DNA of 64,000 bases from Rufibacter sediminis (lineage in GTDB: Bacteria > Bacteroidota > Bacteroidia > Cytophagales > Hymenobacteraceae). This document shows, piece by piece, positions 26,593-35,311 of this stretch (its first letter is position 1; the number at the start of each line of letters is the position of its first letter). The stretch covers positions 124,001 through 188,000 of the forward strand of contig NZ_JACOAF010000021.1 of the NCBI RefSeq assembly GCF_014269285.1. The letters run 5' to 3'. A program made the translations under genes and the position numbers. The notes beneath the pieces were generated by a model that was given only the letters and a program-made list of their open reading frames with translations, did no database searches and was not told where the DNA came from.

Positions 26593-27396
26593 ATGATACA
26601 ACACGTGACAAATCCGGTACTGGAGGTTCATGACCTGACGGTGAGTTATCAGCGGAAGCCGGTACTGTGGGATGTGGACCTGACCTTGCCGCATGAAGCT
26701 TTGGTAGGGATCATCGGGCCAAACGGAGCCGGGAAATCCACTTTGATCAAAGCAATAATGGGCTTGCTTCCCTTGAACAGCGGCTATGTGGAGTTGTTCG
26801 GGAAACCAATGGCCGAGGTGCGCCAGAAGGTGAGCTATGTGCCGCAACGCGAATCCGTGGACTGGGATTTTCCTGCCTCGGCTCTGGATGTGGCCATGAT
26901 GGGAACCTACGGGCAGCTGGGACTTTTCCGGCGGCCGGGAGCCAAACAACGGCACCAGGCAATGGAGGCCCTGGAGAAAGTAGGCATGCAGGATTTCGCC
27001 AACCGGCAGATTTCCCAGCTTTCGGGTGGGCAGCAGCAGCGGGTGTTCCTCGCGCGCGCCCTGGCCCAGGATGCCGACCTTTACCTCATGGACGAACCCT
27101 TCGCCGGGGTAGACATCGCCACCGAAACGGCCATCATTGAACTGTTGCGTCTCATGCGCGATGCCGGTAAAACCGTAGTGGTGGTGCACCATGACCTCCA
27201 ATCGGCGCAGGACTACTTTGACTGGATCATTCTGCTCAACATGCGGCTGGTGGCCTCTGGTCCCACAAACGAGACGCTGACCCCAGCCTTGCTGGAGAAA
27301 ACCTACGGCGGCCGCCTGACGGAACTTAGCCGGGTAAGTGAGTTGCTGCAGAAACAGAACTTCCCCATCCGGGAAACCAAACCTTCGCGCAAATGA
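26593..27396 (+). CDS. metal ABC transporter ATP-binding protein
   Basis: 267 residues with Walker A GPNGAGKST, signature LSGGQQQR and Walker B YLMDEPFAGVD. YVPQRESVDWDFPASALDVAMMG is typical of Mn/Zn uptake ATPases (MntB/TroB/ZnuC). Energises import by the adjacent permeases. The stop overlaps the next gene by 4 bases (ATGA), indicating translational coupling. Confidence 0.94.
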   Translation: MIQHVTNPVLEVHDLTVSYQRKPVLWDVDLTLPHEALVGIIGPNGAGKSTLIKAIMGLLPLNSGYVELFGKPMAEVRQKVSYVPQRESVDWDFPASALDVAMMGTYGQLGLFRRPGAKQRHQAMEALEKVGMQDFANRQISQLSGGQQQRVFLARALAQDADLYLMDEPFAGVDIATETAIIELLRLMRDAGKTVVVVHHDLQSAQDYFDWIILLNMRLVASGPTNETLTPALLEKTYGGRLTELSRVSELLQKQNFPIRETKPSRK

Positions 27397-28685
27397 ACAC
27401 ACTCTGGGAATTCCTGAGCATGTCAGATGCCAACGTGCGGTTCGTCACCATCGGGTCTATTCTGCTGGCGGCCAGTTCAGCGGTGGTGGGCTGTTTCACG
27501 GTGCTCCGCAAAAGAGCGCTGGTGGGTGATGCCGTAGCCCATGCGGTGCTGCCGGGTGTTTGCCTCGCCTTTATCTTAACGGGCGAGAAAAACCCGTTGA
27601 TCTTGCTGCTTGGCTCCTTTGTGACGGGCTGGCTTTCCCTCATTCTTATCGATGTCATCACCGCCAAGAGCAGAATTAAGGAAGATACGGCCATTGGCCT
27701 GGTCTTATCCGTGTTCTTTGGGGTGGGCATCCTGTTTTTGACCTCTATTCAGCATTCAGGCAACGAAAACCAAAGTGGCCTGGATAAATTCCTTTTCGGG
27801 AGCGCGGCGGCGCTGGTGGGTCAGGATCTGATCACCTTCGGAGCGGTGGCGGTGTTGTTGCTGGCCAGTGTTTTGCTGCTGTACAAAGAATTCAAGCTGC
27901 TTTCGTTTGACATGGCGTACGCCCGCACCATCGGGTTGCCGGTACGCACGCTGGAACTGCTGCTCACCACCCTGACGGTGCTGGCGGTAGTGGTGGGAAT
28001 TCAGTCCGTGGGCGTGGTGCTTATGTCGGCAATGCTCATCACCCCCGCCGCCGCCGCCCGGTTCTGGACCGATCGGCTGGGCATCATGGTCACCATTGCC
28101 GCCCTCATGAGTGCCTTCTGCGGAGCGGCCGGGGCCTTTGTCTCCTTCACCGCACCCGCTATGCCGACTGGGCCCTGGATTGTCATGCTGCTGTCTTTGT
28201 TAGCGATTTTATCGTTTATCCTAGCCCCCAAAAAAGGCTTGCTGGCCCGCTACTTGCTGCAACGCCGGGTGCGCCGCCAGATGACCCGCGAAAACATTCT
28301 GAAAACCCTGTTCCACCTGGGCGAGCCCACCGCCGAATACGAACACGCCTACACCAAGCAACAAATTCTTGAACGCCGGAAACAGCCGCTACTCCGGATG
28401 AACAAAGGACTGGAAGTATTGTGCCGACAGGGATTGGTGAAGAAAAACGCCCAAGGCTGGGCTTTGACCGTCGCCGGGAAAAAAGAAGCCCAGCGGGTGG
28501 TTCGCCTCCACCGCTTATGGGAGTTGTACCTCACCCAGTACCTGCAAGTGGCCTCCGATCACGTGCACGAAGACGCTGAGTCCATTGAACACGTGCTCAC
28601 CCCCGAGCTGGAAAAACGGCTGGAAGAACTGTTGAACTTCCCCACCACTGATCCGCACCAAACCTCAATTCCGCAACAATCATGA
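27393..28685 (+). CDS. metal ABC transporter permease fused to DtxR-like C-terminal domain
   Basis: 430 residues. About 1-280 is an ABC-3 permease with 8-9 membrane helices, including DAVAHAVLPGVCLAFI and GVVLMSAMLITPAAAARFWTDRL. About 290-430 is cytoplasmic and resembles a DtxR-type winged HTH (LRMNKGLEVLCRQGLVKKN) plus metal-binding/dimerisation segment (HRLWELYLTQYLQVASDHVHEDAESIEH, FPTTDPHQTSIP). Such fusions are known in Bacteroidota; the tail may sense metal to gate transport. Overlaps the genes on both sides by 4 bases. Confidence 0.9.
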   Translation: MNTLWEFLSMSDANVRFVTIGSILLAASSAVVGCFTVLRKRALVGDAVAHAVLPGVCLAFILTGEKNPLILLLGSFVTGWLSLILIDVITAKSRIKEDTAIGLVLSVFFGVGILFLTSIQHSGNENQSGLDKFLFGSAAALVGQDLITFGAVAVLLLASVLLLYKEFKLLSFDMAYARTIGLPVRTLELLLTTLTVLAVVVGIQSVGVVLMSAMLITPAAAARFWTDRLGIMVTIAALMSAFCGAAGAFVSFTAPAMPTGPWIVMLLSLLAILSFILAPKKGLLARYLLQRRVRRQMTRENILKTLFHLGEPTAEYEHAYTKQQILERRKQPLLRMNKGLEVLCRQGLVKKNAQGWALTVAGKKEAQRVVRLHRLWELYLTQYLQVASDHVHEDAESIEHVLTPELEKRLEELLNFPTTDPHQTSIPQQS

Positions 28686-29569
28686 ACCTAGATGCTTTTT
28701 GGATCATCCTGACCGGGGCCTTGGTAGCCGTTAGCTGCAGTCTGCTGGGCTGTTTCCTGATTCTGCGCCGCATGGCCATGGTAGGCGACGCGATCTCCCA
28801 CGCCGTGCTGCCGGGTATTGTGTTGGCGTTTCTGTTCAGCGGCTCCCGGGAAGTTTGGACCATGCTGATTGGCGCCGCCGCACTGGGCGTGGCCTGCACC
28901 TTCCTCATCGAGTTCTTCCACAAAAAAGCCAACGTACCCGCCGATGCCTCCATCGGGGTCACTTTCACCTGGTTGTTCGCGCTGGGCATCATCCTGATCT
29001 CGGTGTATGCCGGAAAGGTAGATCTGGACCAGGATTGCGTGCTGTACGGCGAGATTGCCTACGTGCCTCTGGACATTTGGCTCACCGAGGCGGGGATGAA
29101 CCTGGGGCCTCGTACCGTCTGGGTTTTAGGGGGAGTATTGGTGATCCTGCTGGTGTTTATCAGCTTATTCTACAAACAGTTATACCTTACCTCCTTCGAT
29201 CCCGCTTTTGCGGCGGCCATTGGAATTTCCACTTCGCTGTGGTACTACCTGTTGATGGGGGCCGTGTCGTTGACCACCGTGGCGGCGTTTGAATCTGTAG
29301 GAGCGATTCTGGTCGTGGCCTTGATGGTGGGCCCACCCGCCACCGCCTACCTGCTCACCGATGACCTCCGGAAAATGCTGGTGATTTCGGTGGGGTGCGG
29401 GATCATTGCCTCGGCGGCCGGTTTCTATCTGGCGCTTTGGCTGAACGGATCTGTCGCGGGTGCTATCTCGGTCATCATTGGGGTTCAGTTTATGCTGGCG
29501 TTTGTCTTCTCGCCCAGCCACGGCCTGGTGGCGCGGCGGAGAAGGCCCGCAGTTCTGGCCGAAGCATAG
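28682..29569 (+). CDS. metal ABC transporter permease (second subunit)
   Basis: 295 residues, ABC-3 family, with conserved MVGDAISHAVLPGIVLAF and VAAFESVGAILVVALMVGPPATAYLL. It overlaps the fused permease by 4 bases, so the pair probably forms a heterodimeric channel. Ends 7 bases before palindrome copy 12. Confidence 0.92.
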   Translation: MNLDAFWIILTGALVAVSCSLLGCFLILRRMAMVGDAISHAVLPGIVLAFLFSGSREVWTMLIGAAALGVACTFLIEFFHKKANVPADASIGVTFTWLFALGIILISVYAGKVDLDQDCVLYGEIAYVPLDIWLTEAGMNLGPRTVWVLGGVLVILLVFISLFYKQLYLTSFDPAFAAAIGISTSLWYYLLMGAVSLTTVAAFESVGAILVVALMVGPPATAYLLTDDLRKMLVISVGCGIIASAAGFYLALWLNGSVAGAISVIIGVQFMLAFVFSPSHGLVARRRRPAVLAEA

Positions 29570-29576
29570 GCTTTCT

Positions 29577-29613
29577 CTTTTTAGGCACTTTTGCCCAAAA
29601 CAGGCCTAAAACG
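29577..29613. repeat. dispersed palindrome copy 12
   Basis: ctttttaggcacttttg and caaaacaggcctaaaacg arms, at the end of the metal transporter operon. Confidence 0.8.
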
Positions 29614-29783
29614 GAATGGGTAATATGAAGTAATCTGCCTTATATTTCTTCCGTGTTTTAGCGGCTCCTCATGTAAAGTTTAGCTGTAGCACAATAGATG
29701 TTAAAGGTTAACGTATAAGTATCTGCCGGGTGAGGCTCCTCTCCTGTTCGGCTGTCCAACTCCATAGAATCTGTTTTGTTCAC

Positions 29784-30284
29784 ATGTACTATTTCTTTTT
29801 GCTTCTCACCTCCTTTTCGCTTCTGTTCCCTGCTCCCGCCGCTCCGGTGGTCAAAGCCGGCACGACAGACCGGACAGCTCCCGCCGCGCAACTTCAGTGG
29901 CTTACCCTGGCGCAAGCCTTGGAAAAAAACCGGGTAGCTCCGCGCAAGATTCTGGTGGATGTGTACACCGATTGGTGCGGATGGTGCAAGAAAATGGACA
30001 AGCAGGTCTACCAGAATCCGGAGGTGATTAAGAAGCTGAACCAGGACTTCTATGTGGTGAAACTGAATGCGGAGCAGCGGCAAGCCATCACCATCCAGGG
30101 GAAAACCTATAAGTACGTAGAGAAGTATCGGGCCCATGAACTGGCGCTTTCCCTGTTGCAAGGGCAGATGAGTTATCCGTCAACGGTGTTCCTGAACGAG
30201 AAGCAGCAGGTCATGGAGCGGGTACCCGGTTTTATACCACCCAAAGATTTTCTGCGCGCTTTGGCGTACCTTTCGGAAAAATAG
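29784..30284 (+). CDS. secreted thioredoxin-like protein
   Basis: 166 residues from ATG 29784, which gives a signal peptide (MYYFFLLLTSFSLLFPAPAA). A thioredoxin_7-type fold is seen with the redox motif WCGWC in DVYTDWCGWCKKMD and the cis-Pro region YPSTVFLN. It probably acts as a periplasmic thiol reductase or disulfide protein. A GTG 54 bases upstream extends the frame without adding a better signal. Its 3' end is overlapped by palindrome copy 13. Confidence 0.87.
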   Translation: MYYFFLLLTSFSLLFPAPAAPVVKAGTTDRTAPAAQLQWLTLAQALEKNRVAPRKILVDVYTDWCGWCKKMDKQVYQNPEVIKKLNQDFYVVKLNAEQRQAITIQGKTYKYVEKYRAHELALSLLQGQMSYPSTVFLNEKQQVMERVPGFIPPKDFLRALAYLSEK

Positions 30285-30294
30285 CCCCAAAACG
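30258..30294. repeat. dispersed palindrome copy 13
   Basis: gctttggcgtacctttc and gaaaaatagccccaaaacg arms. It contains the stop codon of the thioredoxin-like gene and ends 25 bases before mnmE. Confidence 0.65.
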
Positions 30295-30318
30295 GCTACG
30301 AACTCAGGAATTACGACC

Positions 30319-31698
30319 TTGATACCTTCCATTCTCTCCAAAGATACCATTGTGGCGTTGGCCACTGCCGCCGGCCACGGGGCCATTGCCATCATCCGGT
30401 TATCCGGCCCAGAGGCTATTTCCATTGTGCAAGGGGTTTTCAAAGGGAAGAACCTGCAGAAGCAAGCCTCCCACACGCTCCATTTCGGGACCATCCGGGA
30501 CGGCGAAAAGATTCTGGACGAAGTGGTGATCTCCCTCTTCAAAGGTCCATCGTCGTACACCAAAGAAGATGTGGTGGAGGTTTCCTGCCACGGCTCGCCT
30601 TACATCACCGAGCAGCTCCTGAAGCTGTTTCTGCGGCAGGGCGCCCGGCTCGCCGAACCTGGGGAATTCACCAAACGCGCTTTCCTGAACGGCCAGTTTG
30701 ACCTCGCCCAGGCCGAGGCGGTCGCCGATCTCATCGCCTCTGACTCGGCGTTGACGCACCAGGTGGCCATGAAGCAGATGCGCGGCGGTTTTTCGCAGGA
30801 GATAAAAGCCTTAAGGGCGCAGCTGATTCACTTCGCCTCCATGATAGAACTGGAGCTGGATTTCAGCGAGGAAGATGTGGAGTTTGCCGACCGGGATGCC
30901 CTGCGCCGCCTGATCACCACTTTGCAGCGCCTGATCGCTGATTTGTTGCAGTCCTTTGAGATGGGCAATGTGCTGAAAAACGGTGTTCCCACCGTGATTG
31001 CCGGTAAACCGAACGCTGGGAAATCTACCCTGCTGAACGCTTTGCTGAATGAGGAAAAGGCCATTGTTTCGGATATTCCCGGCACCACCCGGGACGTCAT
31101 CGAAGACGAGGCAAACATCGGGGGCATCCGCTTCCGGTTCATTGACACCGCAGGTCTGCGCGACACGCTGGACAAGGTGGAAGCCATTGGGGTGGCCCGC
31201 ACCAAAGAACAACTCCGTAAAGCGGCCCTGGTGCTCTACCTGTTTGACCTCTCCACCACTTCGCCGGCGCAGGTTCAGGAAGAACTGGATGCCCTGGAAT
31301 TGCCTCAGGTGCCCTATCTGTTGTTGGGTAACAAAAAAGATCTCGCCAGCCCTGCGCAGCTTGCCGCCTTCTCTGATGGGGAGAACATGGTCTTTCTATC
31401 GGCTGGAACCAAAGAAGGATTAGAGGAATTGAAACAAGCCTTACTGGATCAGGTACACGCCAACGAAGCCATGACCGGTGACCGAACCATTGTCACCAAC
31501 CTCCGGCATTTTCAAAGCCTGAAGAAAACCGATGATGCTTTGCTAGAGGTATTGCAAGGCCTCGCCTCCGGTCTAACCGGTGACTGGCTCGCCGCCGATA
31601 TCCGCCGCTGTCTGTTTTACCTGGGCGAAATCACCGGCGAAATCACTACGGATGATCTGCTGGATAATATTTTCACCAAGTTCTGCATCGGAAAGTAA
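30319..31698 (+). CDS. mnmE: tRNA uridine-5-carboxymethylaminomethyl(34) synthesis GTPase MnmE
   Basis: 459 residues: N-terminal tetrahydrofolate-binding domain (DTIVALATAAGHGAIAIIRLSG), helical domain and inserted Ras-like G domain with GKPNAGKST (G1), DIPGTTRD (G2), DTAGLRDT (G3) and GNKKDL (G4). It ends with the essential C-terminal FCIGK. With MnmG it modifies U34 of certain tRNAs. A TTG start at 30319 fits the conserved SKDTIVALA opening. The last 17 bases are the left copy of a direct repeat flanking the island that follows; the insertion preserves the coding sequence. Confidence 0.95.
   Translation: MIPSILSKDTIVALATAAGHGAIAIIRLSGPEAISIVQGVFKGKNLQKQASHTLHFGTIRDGEKILDEVVISLFKGPSSYTKEDVVEVSCHGSPYITEQLLKLFLRQGARLAEPGEFTKRAFLNGQFDLAQAEAVADLIASDSALTHQVAMKQMRGGFSQEIKALRAQLIHFASMIELELDFSEEDVEFADRDALRRLITTLQRLIADLLQSFEMGNVLKNGVPTVIAGKPNAGKSTLLNALLNEEKAIVSDIPGTTRDVIEDEANIGGIRFRFIDTAGLRDTLDKVEAIGVARTKEQLRKAALVLYLFDLSTTSPAQVQEELDALELPQVPYLLLGNKKDLASPAQLAAFSDGENMVFLSAGTKEGLEELKQALLDQVHANEAMTGDRTIVTNLRHFQSLKKTDDALLEVLQGLASGLTGDWLAADIRRCLFYLGEITGEITTDDLLDNIFTKFCIGK
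31681..31697. repeat. attL core (end of mnmE)
   Basis: TTCTGCATCGGAAAGTA, encoding the last residues of MnmE (FCIGK). Identical to 39375-39391. Confidence 0.88.
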
Positions 31699-31798
31699 AT
31701 AGGTCAAACAAAGGAAAACGTTATCCAACTAAAGTCCATTAACCGCTTAATTTCAACGTTTTACCATTCTTTCTTCTTCCTTTGTTTTCCTTTGTTTG

Positions 31799-31829
31799 TT
31801 GTCTTCATGTTACCCATTTGTTACCTTTG
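31799..31829 (+). promoter_or_regulatory. integrase promoter overlapping an arm-type repeat
   Basis: TTG at 31799-31801, 20-base spacer, TACCTTTG at 31822-31829, then ATG at 31858. The GTTACCCATTTGTTACC repeat at 31809-31825 sits between the two elements. A near-identical repeat lies at the other end of the island (39308-39324), so integrase binding here could repress its own gene (inference). Confidence 0.6.
31809..31825. repeat. left arm-type repeat of the island
   Basis: GTTACCCATTTGTTACC, differing by one base from 39308-39324. Each is itself a GTTACC direct pair. It is a candidate arm-type binding site for the tyrosine integrase. Confidence 0.6.
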
Positions 31830-31857
31830 CACTCTGTAGGTAACAAAAAGAAACAAA

Positions 31858-32940
31858 ATGGGTGTAGCATTAAGAGCCAAGAAAACAAAGGAAGGGAAAG
31901 AAAAGCTTTACTTAGACATTTACCACAATGGAAAAAGAGAAACTAAGTTTTTCCCTTTTACCATCACAAATGGAAAAGATGCTATTTCCAAGAAAGAAGA
32001 TAAGGAAAACAGAAAAATAGCAGAGGCCGCACGTTTAAAGGTTGAACAACAACTGGTGAATGACCAGTATGGCCTTATAGATTTGAAATCTAAGCCAACA
32101 GACTTCCTTTCTTACTTTTTGGAAATAGCAGAAGAGAAAAAAGCAAGCAAGGGTAATTATTCTGTTTGGGTAAGTGCCATAAAACAGCTTAAAACTTACT
32201 CAAAAGGCTCATTGCAATTTAGCCATGTTGATAAAAAATTTGTGGAAGGTTTCAAAGCATACCTTACCAAAGAGGTTGGACAAAACAGTGCAGATTCTTA
32301 TTTTAATAAGTTTAAGGCCACCCTTAGAAGAGCATTTGAAGACAGAATAATTTTTGAAAACCCTGCATTTCGGGTGAAAGGAATAGGACAGGCTGAAACT
32401 AACAGAGAGTACTTAACCATTGATGAAGTACAAAACTTGGCTAATGCAAAATGCGAAACAGAAGAGTTGAAAAGGGCTTTTCTATTTTCTTGCTATACCG
32501 GACTGCGTTGGTCTGATGTGGTGTCTATTCAATGGAAGGACATAGTGGACGGGGATAATTTAAATTTCAGACCTGTTAAAACAACAAACAAGTTTATCCA
32601 CCTTCCGCTAAATCAAACCGCGTTGAATATTTTAGGCCAACCCTCTGAACCTCAAAAGAAAATATTCAACATTAAATACAGTGCTCATAACAACATGCGT
32701 CTTTTGCAGTGGTGTTTAAGAGCCGGTATCACCAAGCACATTACCTTCCACTGCGCAAGGCATACGTTCGCAACATTAGCCCTAACCAACGGGGCGGATT
32801 TGTACGTAATCCAAAAGCTGTTGGGTCATAGCCACATAAAAACCACAGCTATTTATGCCAAGATAGTTGACATTAAGAAGAAAGAAGCAGTGAACATGAT
32901 ACCGGCCATTTCTTTGGTAAACCTAAATCTTGCCAAATGA
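31858..32940 (+). CDS. int: tyrosine recombinase / site-specific integrase
   Basis: 360 residues: N-terminal arm-binding region (about 1-75), SAM-like core-binding domain (about 80-170) and catalytic domain. The catalytic set is complete: R217 (TGLRWSD), K241 (VKTTNKF), H298xxR301 (FHCARHTFA), H324 (LGHSHIKTT) and nucleophile Y333 (AIYAKI). It is placed 160 bases from attL and reads away from mnmE. Its stop overlaps the next start by 4 bases. It should catalyse integration and, with an excisionase, excision at the mnmE 3' end. Confidence 0.94.
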   Translation: MGVALRAKKTKEGKEKLYLDIYHNGKRETKFFPFTITNGKDAISKKEDKENRKIAEAARLKVEQQLVNDQYGLIDLKSKPTDFLSYFLEIAEEKKASKGNYSVWVSAIKQLKTYSKGSLQFSHVDKKFVEGFKAYLTKEVGQNSADSYFNKFKATLRRAFEDRIIFENPAFRVKGIGQAETNREYLTIDEVQNLANAKCETEELKRAFLFSCYTGLRWSDVVSIQWKDIVDGDNLNFRPVKTTNKFIHLPLNQTALNILGQPSEPQKKIFNIKYSAHNNMRLLQWCLRAGITKHITFHCARHTFATLALTNGADLYVIQKLLGHSHIKTTAIYAKIVDIKKKEAVNMIPAISLVNLNLAK

Positions 32941-33590
32941 ACCCAGACATAGAAAGACACTTTACCACCTTCCTCTGGAAAGTGGTACTTAGCGACAACG
33001 TTACTGAAACTTTCAATGATGGGGTTAAAGAAACCCCTATGCCTGAAAAGCTTTCCCTGCTAAATTTCATTTTTCATAAATTTAAAACTAAGGGAATTGA
33101 CTATTTTATCCAAGGTGTTGCAAATGAGCATGTTGGATTTTACAAGTTCCATGATGGAACAGATGAAAATGTAACTGGCTATAAACTTTGGATGGATTGG
33201 TTAGGGCAAAAAGCAGAATCATTAAATGCCATCCAAAGTGATTTACCTGAAACAATAGCTTTTTGGGAAGAGCAGTTAAAAATGTTTCCAACGGTAAGTA
33301 GTGATTCTGAAAGATTGGCAAATATTGAGAAAGCATTAGAGAAATCTTTAATCTTACAAAAAGAAGTCTTAACCCAAGAAGAGGTAGTAATTTACACAGG
33401 CTATTCATCTTCCTATCTTTACAAGCTAACTTCCTCTAACTCAATACCTCACTATAAACCTTTAGGGAACAAACTTTATTTCAAAAGGGCTGAACTAGAC
33501 GAATGGATGCTTTCTAATCGAAACAAAACTGTAGAGGAAATCAAAGAGGAAGCATCTTCCTTTCTTAAAAAGAAAAAAAATAGGTTTTAA
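32937..33590 (+). CDS. excisionase-like HTH domain protein
   Basis: 217 residues. The N-terminal two thirds resembles nothing I recognise. The C-terminus carries an excisionase/HTH_17-type DNA-binding segment: LTQEEVVIYTGYSSSYLYKL, then IPHYKPLGNKLYFKRAELDEW, then a Lys-rich tail. Overlap with the integrase gene (ATGA) implies co-expression and a role as directionality factor or regulator (inference). Confidence 0.75.
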   Translation: MNPDIERHFTTFLWKVVLSDNVTETFNDGVKETPMPEKLSLLNFIFHKFKTKGIDYFIQGVANEHVGFYKFHDGTDENVTGYKLWMDWLGQKAESLNAIQSDLPETIAFWEEQLKMFPTVSSDSERLANIEKALEKSLILQKEVLTQEEVVIYTGYSSSYLYKLTSSNSIPHYKPLGNKLYFKRAELDEWMLSNRNKTVEEIKEEASSFLKKKKNRF

Positions 33591-33616
33591 GAAGAAATTA
33601 AAAGCCCATACCCATA

Positions 33617-34153
33617 ATGGAAAAATTTTTCATGTATTCTGGTGCTGTGTCACTATTCTTTTCCTTTCTAGCAATCATCGGGAATGGGGGTAAAAATGAT
33701 TCTAGTTTATCATTAGGCACTAAATCTCTTCACTTTAGTGCTCCAATCGGAATCACTTACGGTATCCTTGCGCTTATTATAGCATTTGGGATGGATAAGA
33801 CTAATGAATATCTTGACCTTACAAAAAAAACGAACCAACTTGAAGCCCAATTAGATAAGGCTAAACACAATAAAGATGGTTCTTTCCAAGAATCCTTTAG
33901 TGCAGGGGAAGCAAAGTCTATTTTCGGCGGGCAGGTTTTGGTAGAGTACAATAGCTTCAAAGAGGTAAAGTTTTCTGGTATTAAAGGCATTAGGGAAAAC
34001 AACAGTACTGGTCAATGGCACGAAAATGCAATTGAAGTAGACAAGGGTGTTAGATTTTATTTAATGTGCTATAATGGTAAATGGGGAGTTAATACTTTAC
34101 GTATTTCCCAAGATGGAAGAACAGTGTATTTAGAGTTTTATCCTGTCAAATAA
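33617..34153 (+). CDS. membrane protein of unknown function with coiled coil
   Basis: 178 residues: two membrane helices (about 5-22 and 45-63), a short coiled coil (LTKKTNQLEAQLDKAKHNK) and a C-terminal soluble domain containing IFGGQVLVEYNSFKEVKFSGIKGIR and ending VYLEFYPVK. No family recognised. AT-rich like the rest of the island and 26 bases after the HTH gene. Confidence 0.65.
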   Translation: MEKFFMYSGAVSLFFSFLAIIGNGGKNDSSLSLGTKSLHFSAPIGITYGILALIIAFGMDKTNEYLDLTKKTNQLEAQLDKAKHNKDGSFQESFSAGEAKSIFGGQVLVEYNSFKEVKFSGIKGIRENNSTGQWHENAIEVDKGVRFYLMCYNGKWGVNTLRISQDGRTVYLEFYPVK

Positions 34154-34350
34154 CCCCAACAAATTTAAAAGTGTAATAACTTTTTAAATTTAAACTCTCC
34201 CCTCTCCACTAACTCTTTAAATCCTATAATTTTTGAGTTTAGACAAATAACTGTCTTTCAATATCTTATAATTTTTAACATTTGTCAAACGGTCGTTCAA
34301 TAAATGCTAACTATTCCATACCTTTGCCATATCCAAAGAAAAGAGAGGAA

Positions 34351-35202
34351 ATGAAGACTTTTACTGCTTACTACAGAGTATCCACCCAGAAGCAAGGCGC
34401 AAGTGCCTTAGGGCTTGAAGCGCAACAGTACAGCGTTAACGCTTTCATTTATGGCAAAGGCATACTGGTCGCAGAATTTACCGAAGTAGAAAGCGGAAAG
34501 AAAGACAACAGGCCTGAACTTGCGAAAGCTATTGCCCACGCCAAGGCCACCAACAGCACTTTGGTTATTGCTAAGCTTGACCGTTTAAGCCGTAATGCCG
34601 GCTTTATTTTCGCTTTGAGGGATTCAGGCGTAGATTTCATAGCCGCAGACTTGCCAGAAGCCAACACATTAACCATTGGCATTTTCGCAGTAATGGCACA
34701 GCATGAAAGGGAAATGATTAGCAAAAGAACGAAAGATGCTTTGGCCGCAAAAAAGGCACAGGGTTATTCTTTGGGAACACCTTCAAATCTTACCAATGAA
34801 GGTCGCCTAAACAGCCTTAAAACACGGCAAAACAACGCTTTGGAAGATAAAGCTAATGTGCAGGCCACGGAGCTTGTCACCATGTACCATGAAAAGGGTA
34901 TGAAGCTACAGCAGATAGCGGACAAGCTGAATGAAAAGGGTTTTACAACCAGAAGAGGTAAGGCTTTTGTGCCTACTACCGTGAAGCGACTGCTTGACCG
35001 ACACCAAGAACAACAAAAGAAAGCGTTGGATAAAAAACGCTATGATAAGTACTTCCAAGAGAAGATGCAGAGCGAAAGTGGCTACAAGCCGGCCTCACTC
35101 AAAGAGAACCCAGACCTAAGCCCAGAGAAGATACAGCTTGAACTGGAAGACGGTGTTGCTTACATAAGCAAAAAGAGCGGATGGGTTCTAAGTCAATTTT
35201 AA
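34351..35202 (+). CDS. serine recombinase (resolvase/invertase family)
   Basis: 283 residues. The resolvase catalytic domain starts MKTFTAYYRVSTQKQG with nucleophile S11, then IAKLDRLSRNAGF and TIGIFAVMAQHEREMISKRTKDAL. A C-terminal HTH follows (LQQIADKLNEKGFTTRRGKAF) with a further tail of about 80 residues. ATG 34351 has an AGAGAGGA ribosome site, and TACCTTTG at 34319-34326 is a likely -7 element. Its role may be multimer resolution or inversion of the excised form; no res sites were identified. Confidence 0.9.
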   Translation: MKTFTAYYRVSTQKQGASALGLEAQQYSVNAFIYGKGILVAEFTEVESGKKDNRPELAKAIAHAKATNSTLVIAKLDRLSRNAGFIFALRDSGVDFIAADLPEANTLTIGIFAVMAQHEREMISKRTKDALAAKKAQGYSLGTPSNLTNEGRLNSLKTRQNNALEDKANVQATELVTMYHEKGMKLQQIADKLNEKGFTTRRGKAFVPTTVKRLLDRHQEQQKKALDKKRYDKYFQEKMQSESGYKPASLKENPDLSPEKIQLELEDGVAYISKKSGWVLSQF

Positions 35203-35311
35203 GCCCAAAAAAAGCAAATTCTTTTTAACTGGCAATCAAATAGTTAGAATCTAAACATAAGGTCGCCGGCTTATAGGTCGGGAACTGGAATTAACAATCC
35301 GCTATTCCAAA

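Noticed and set aside
26569-27402. 277-codon minus-strand frame across the metal ABC ATPase
   Set aside because: Mirror of a gene with complete Walker and signature motifs.
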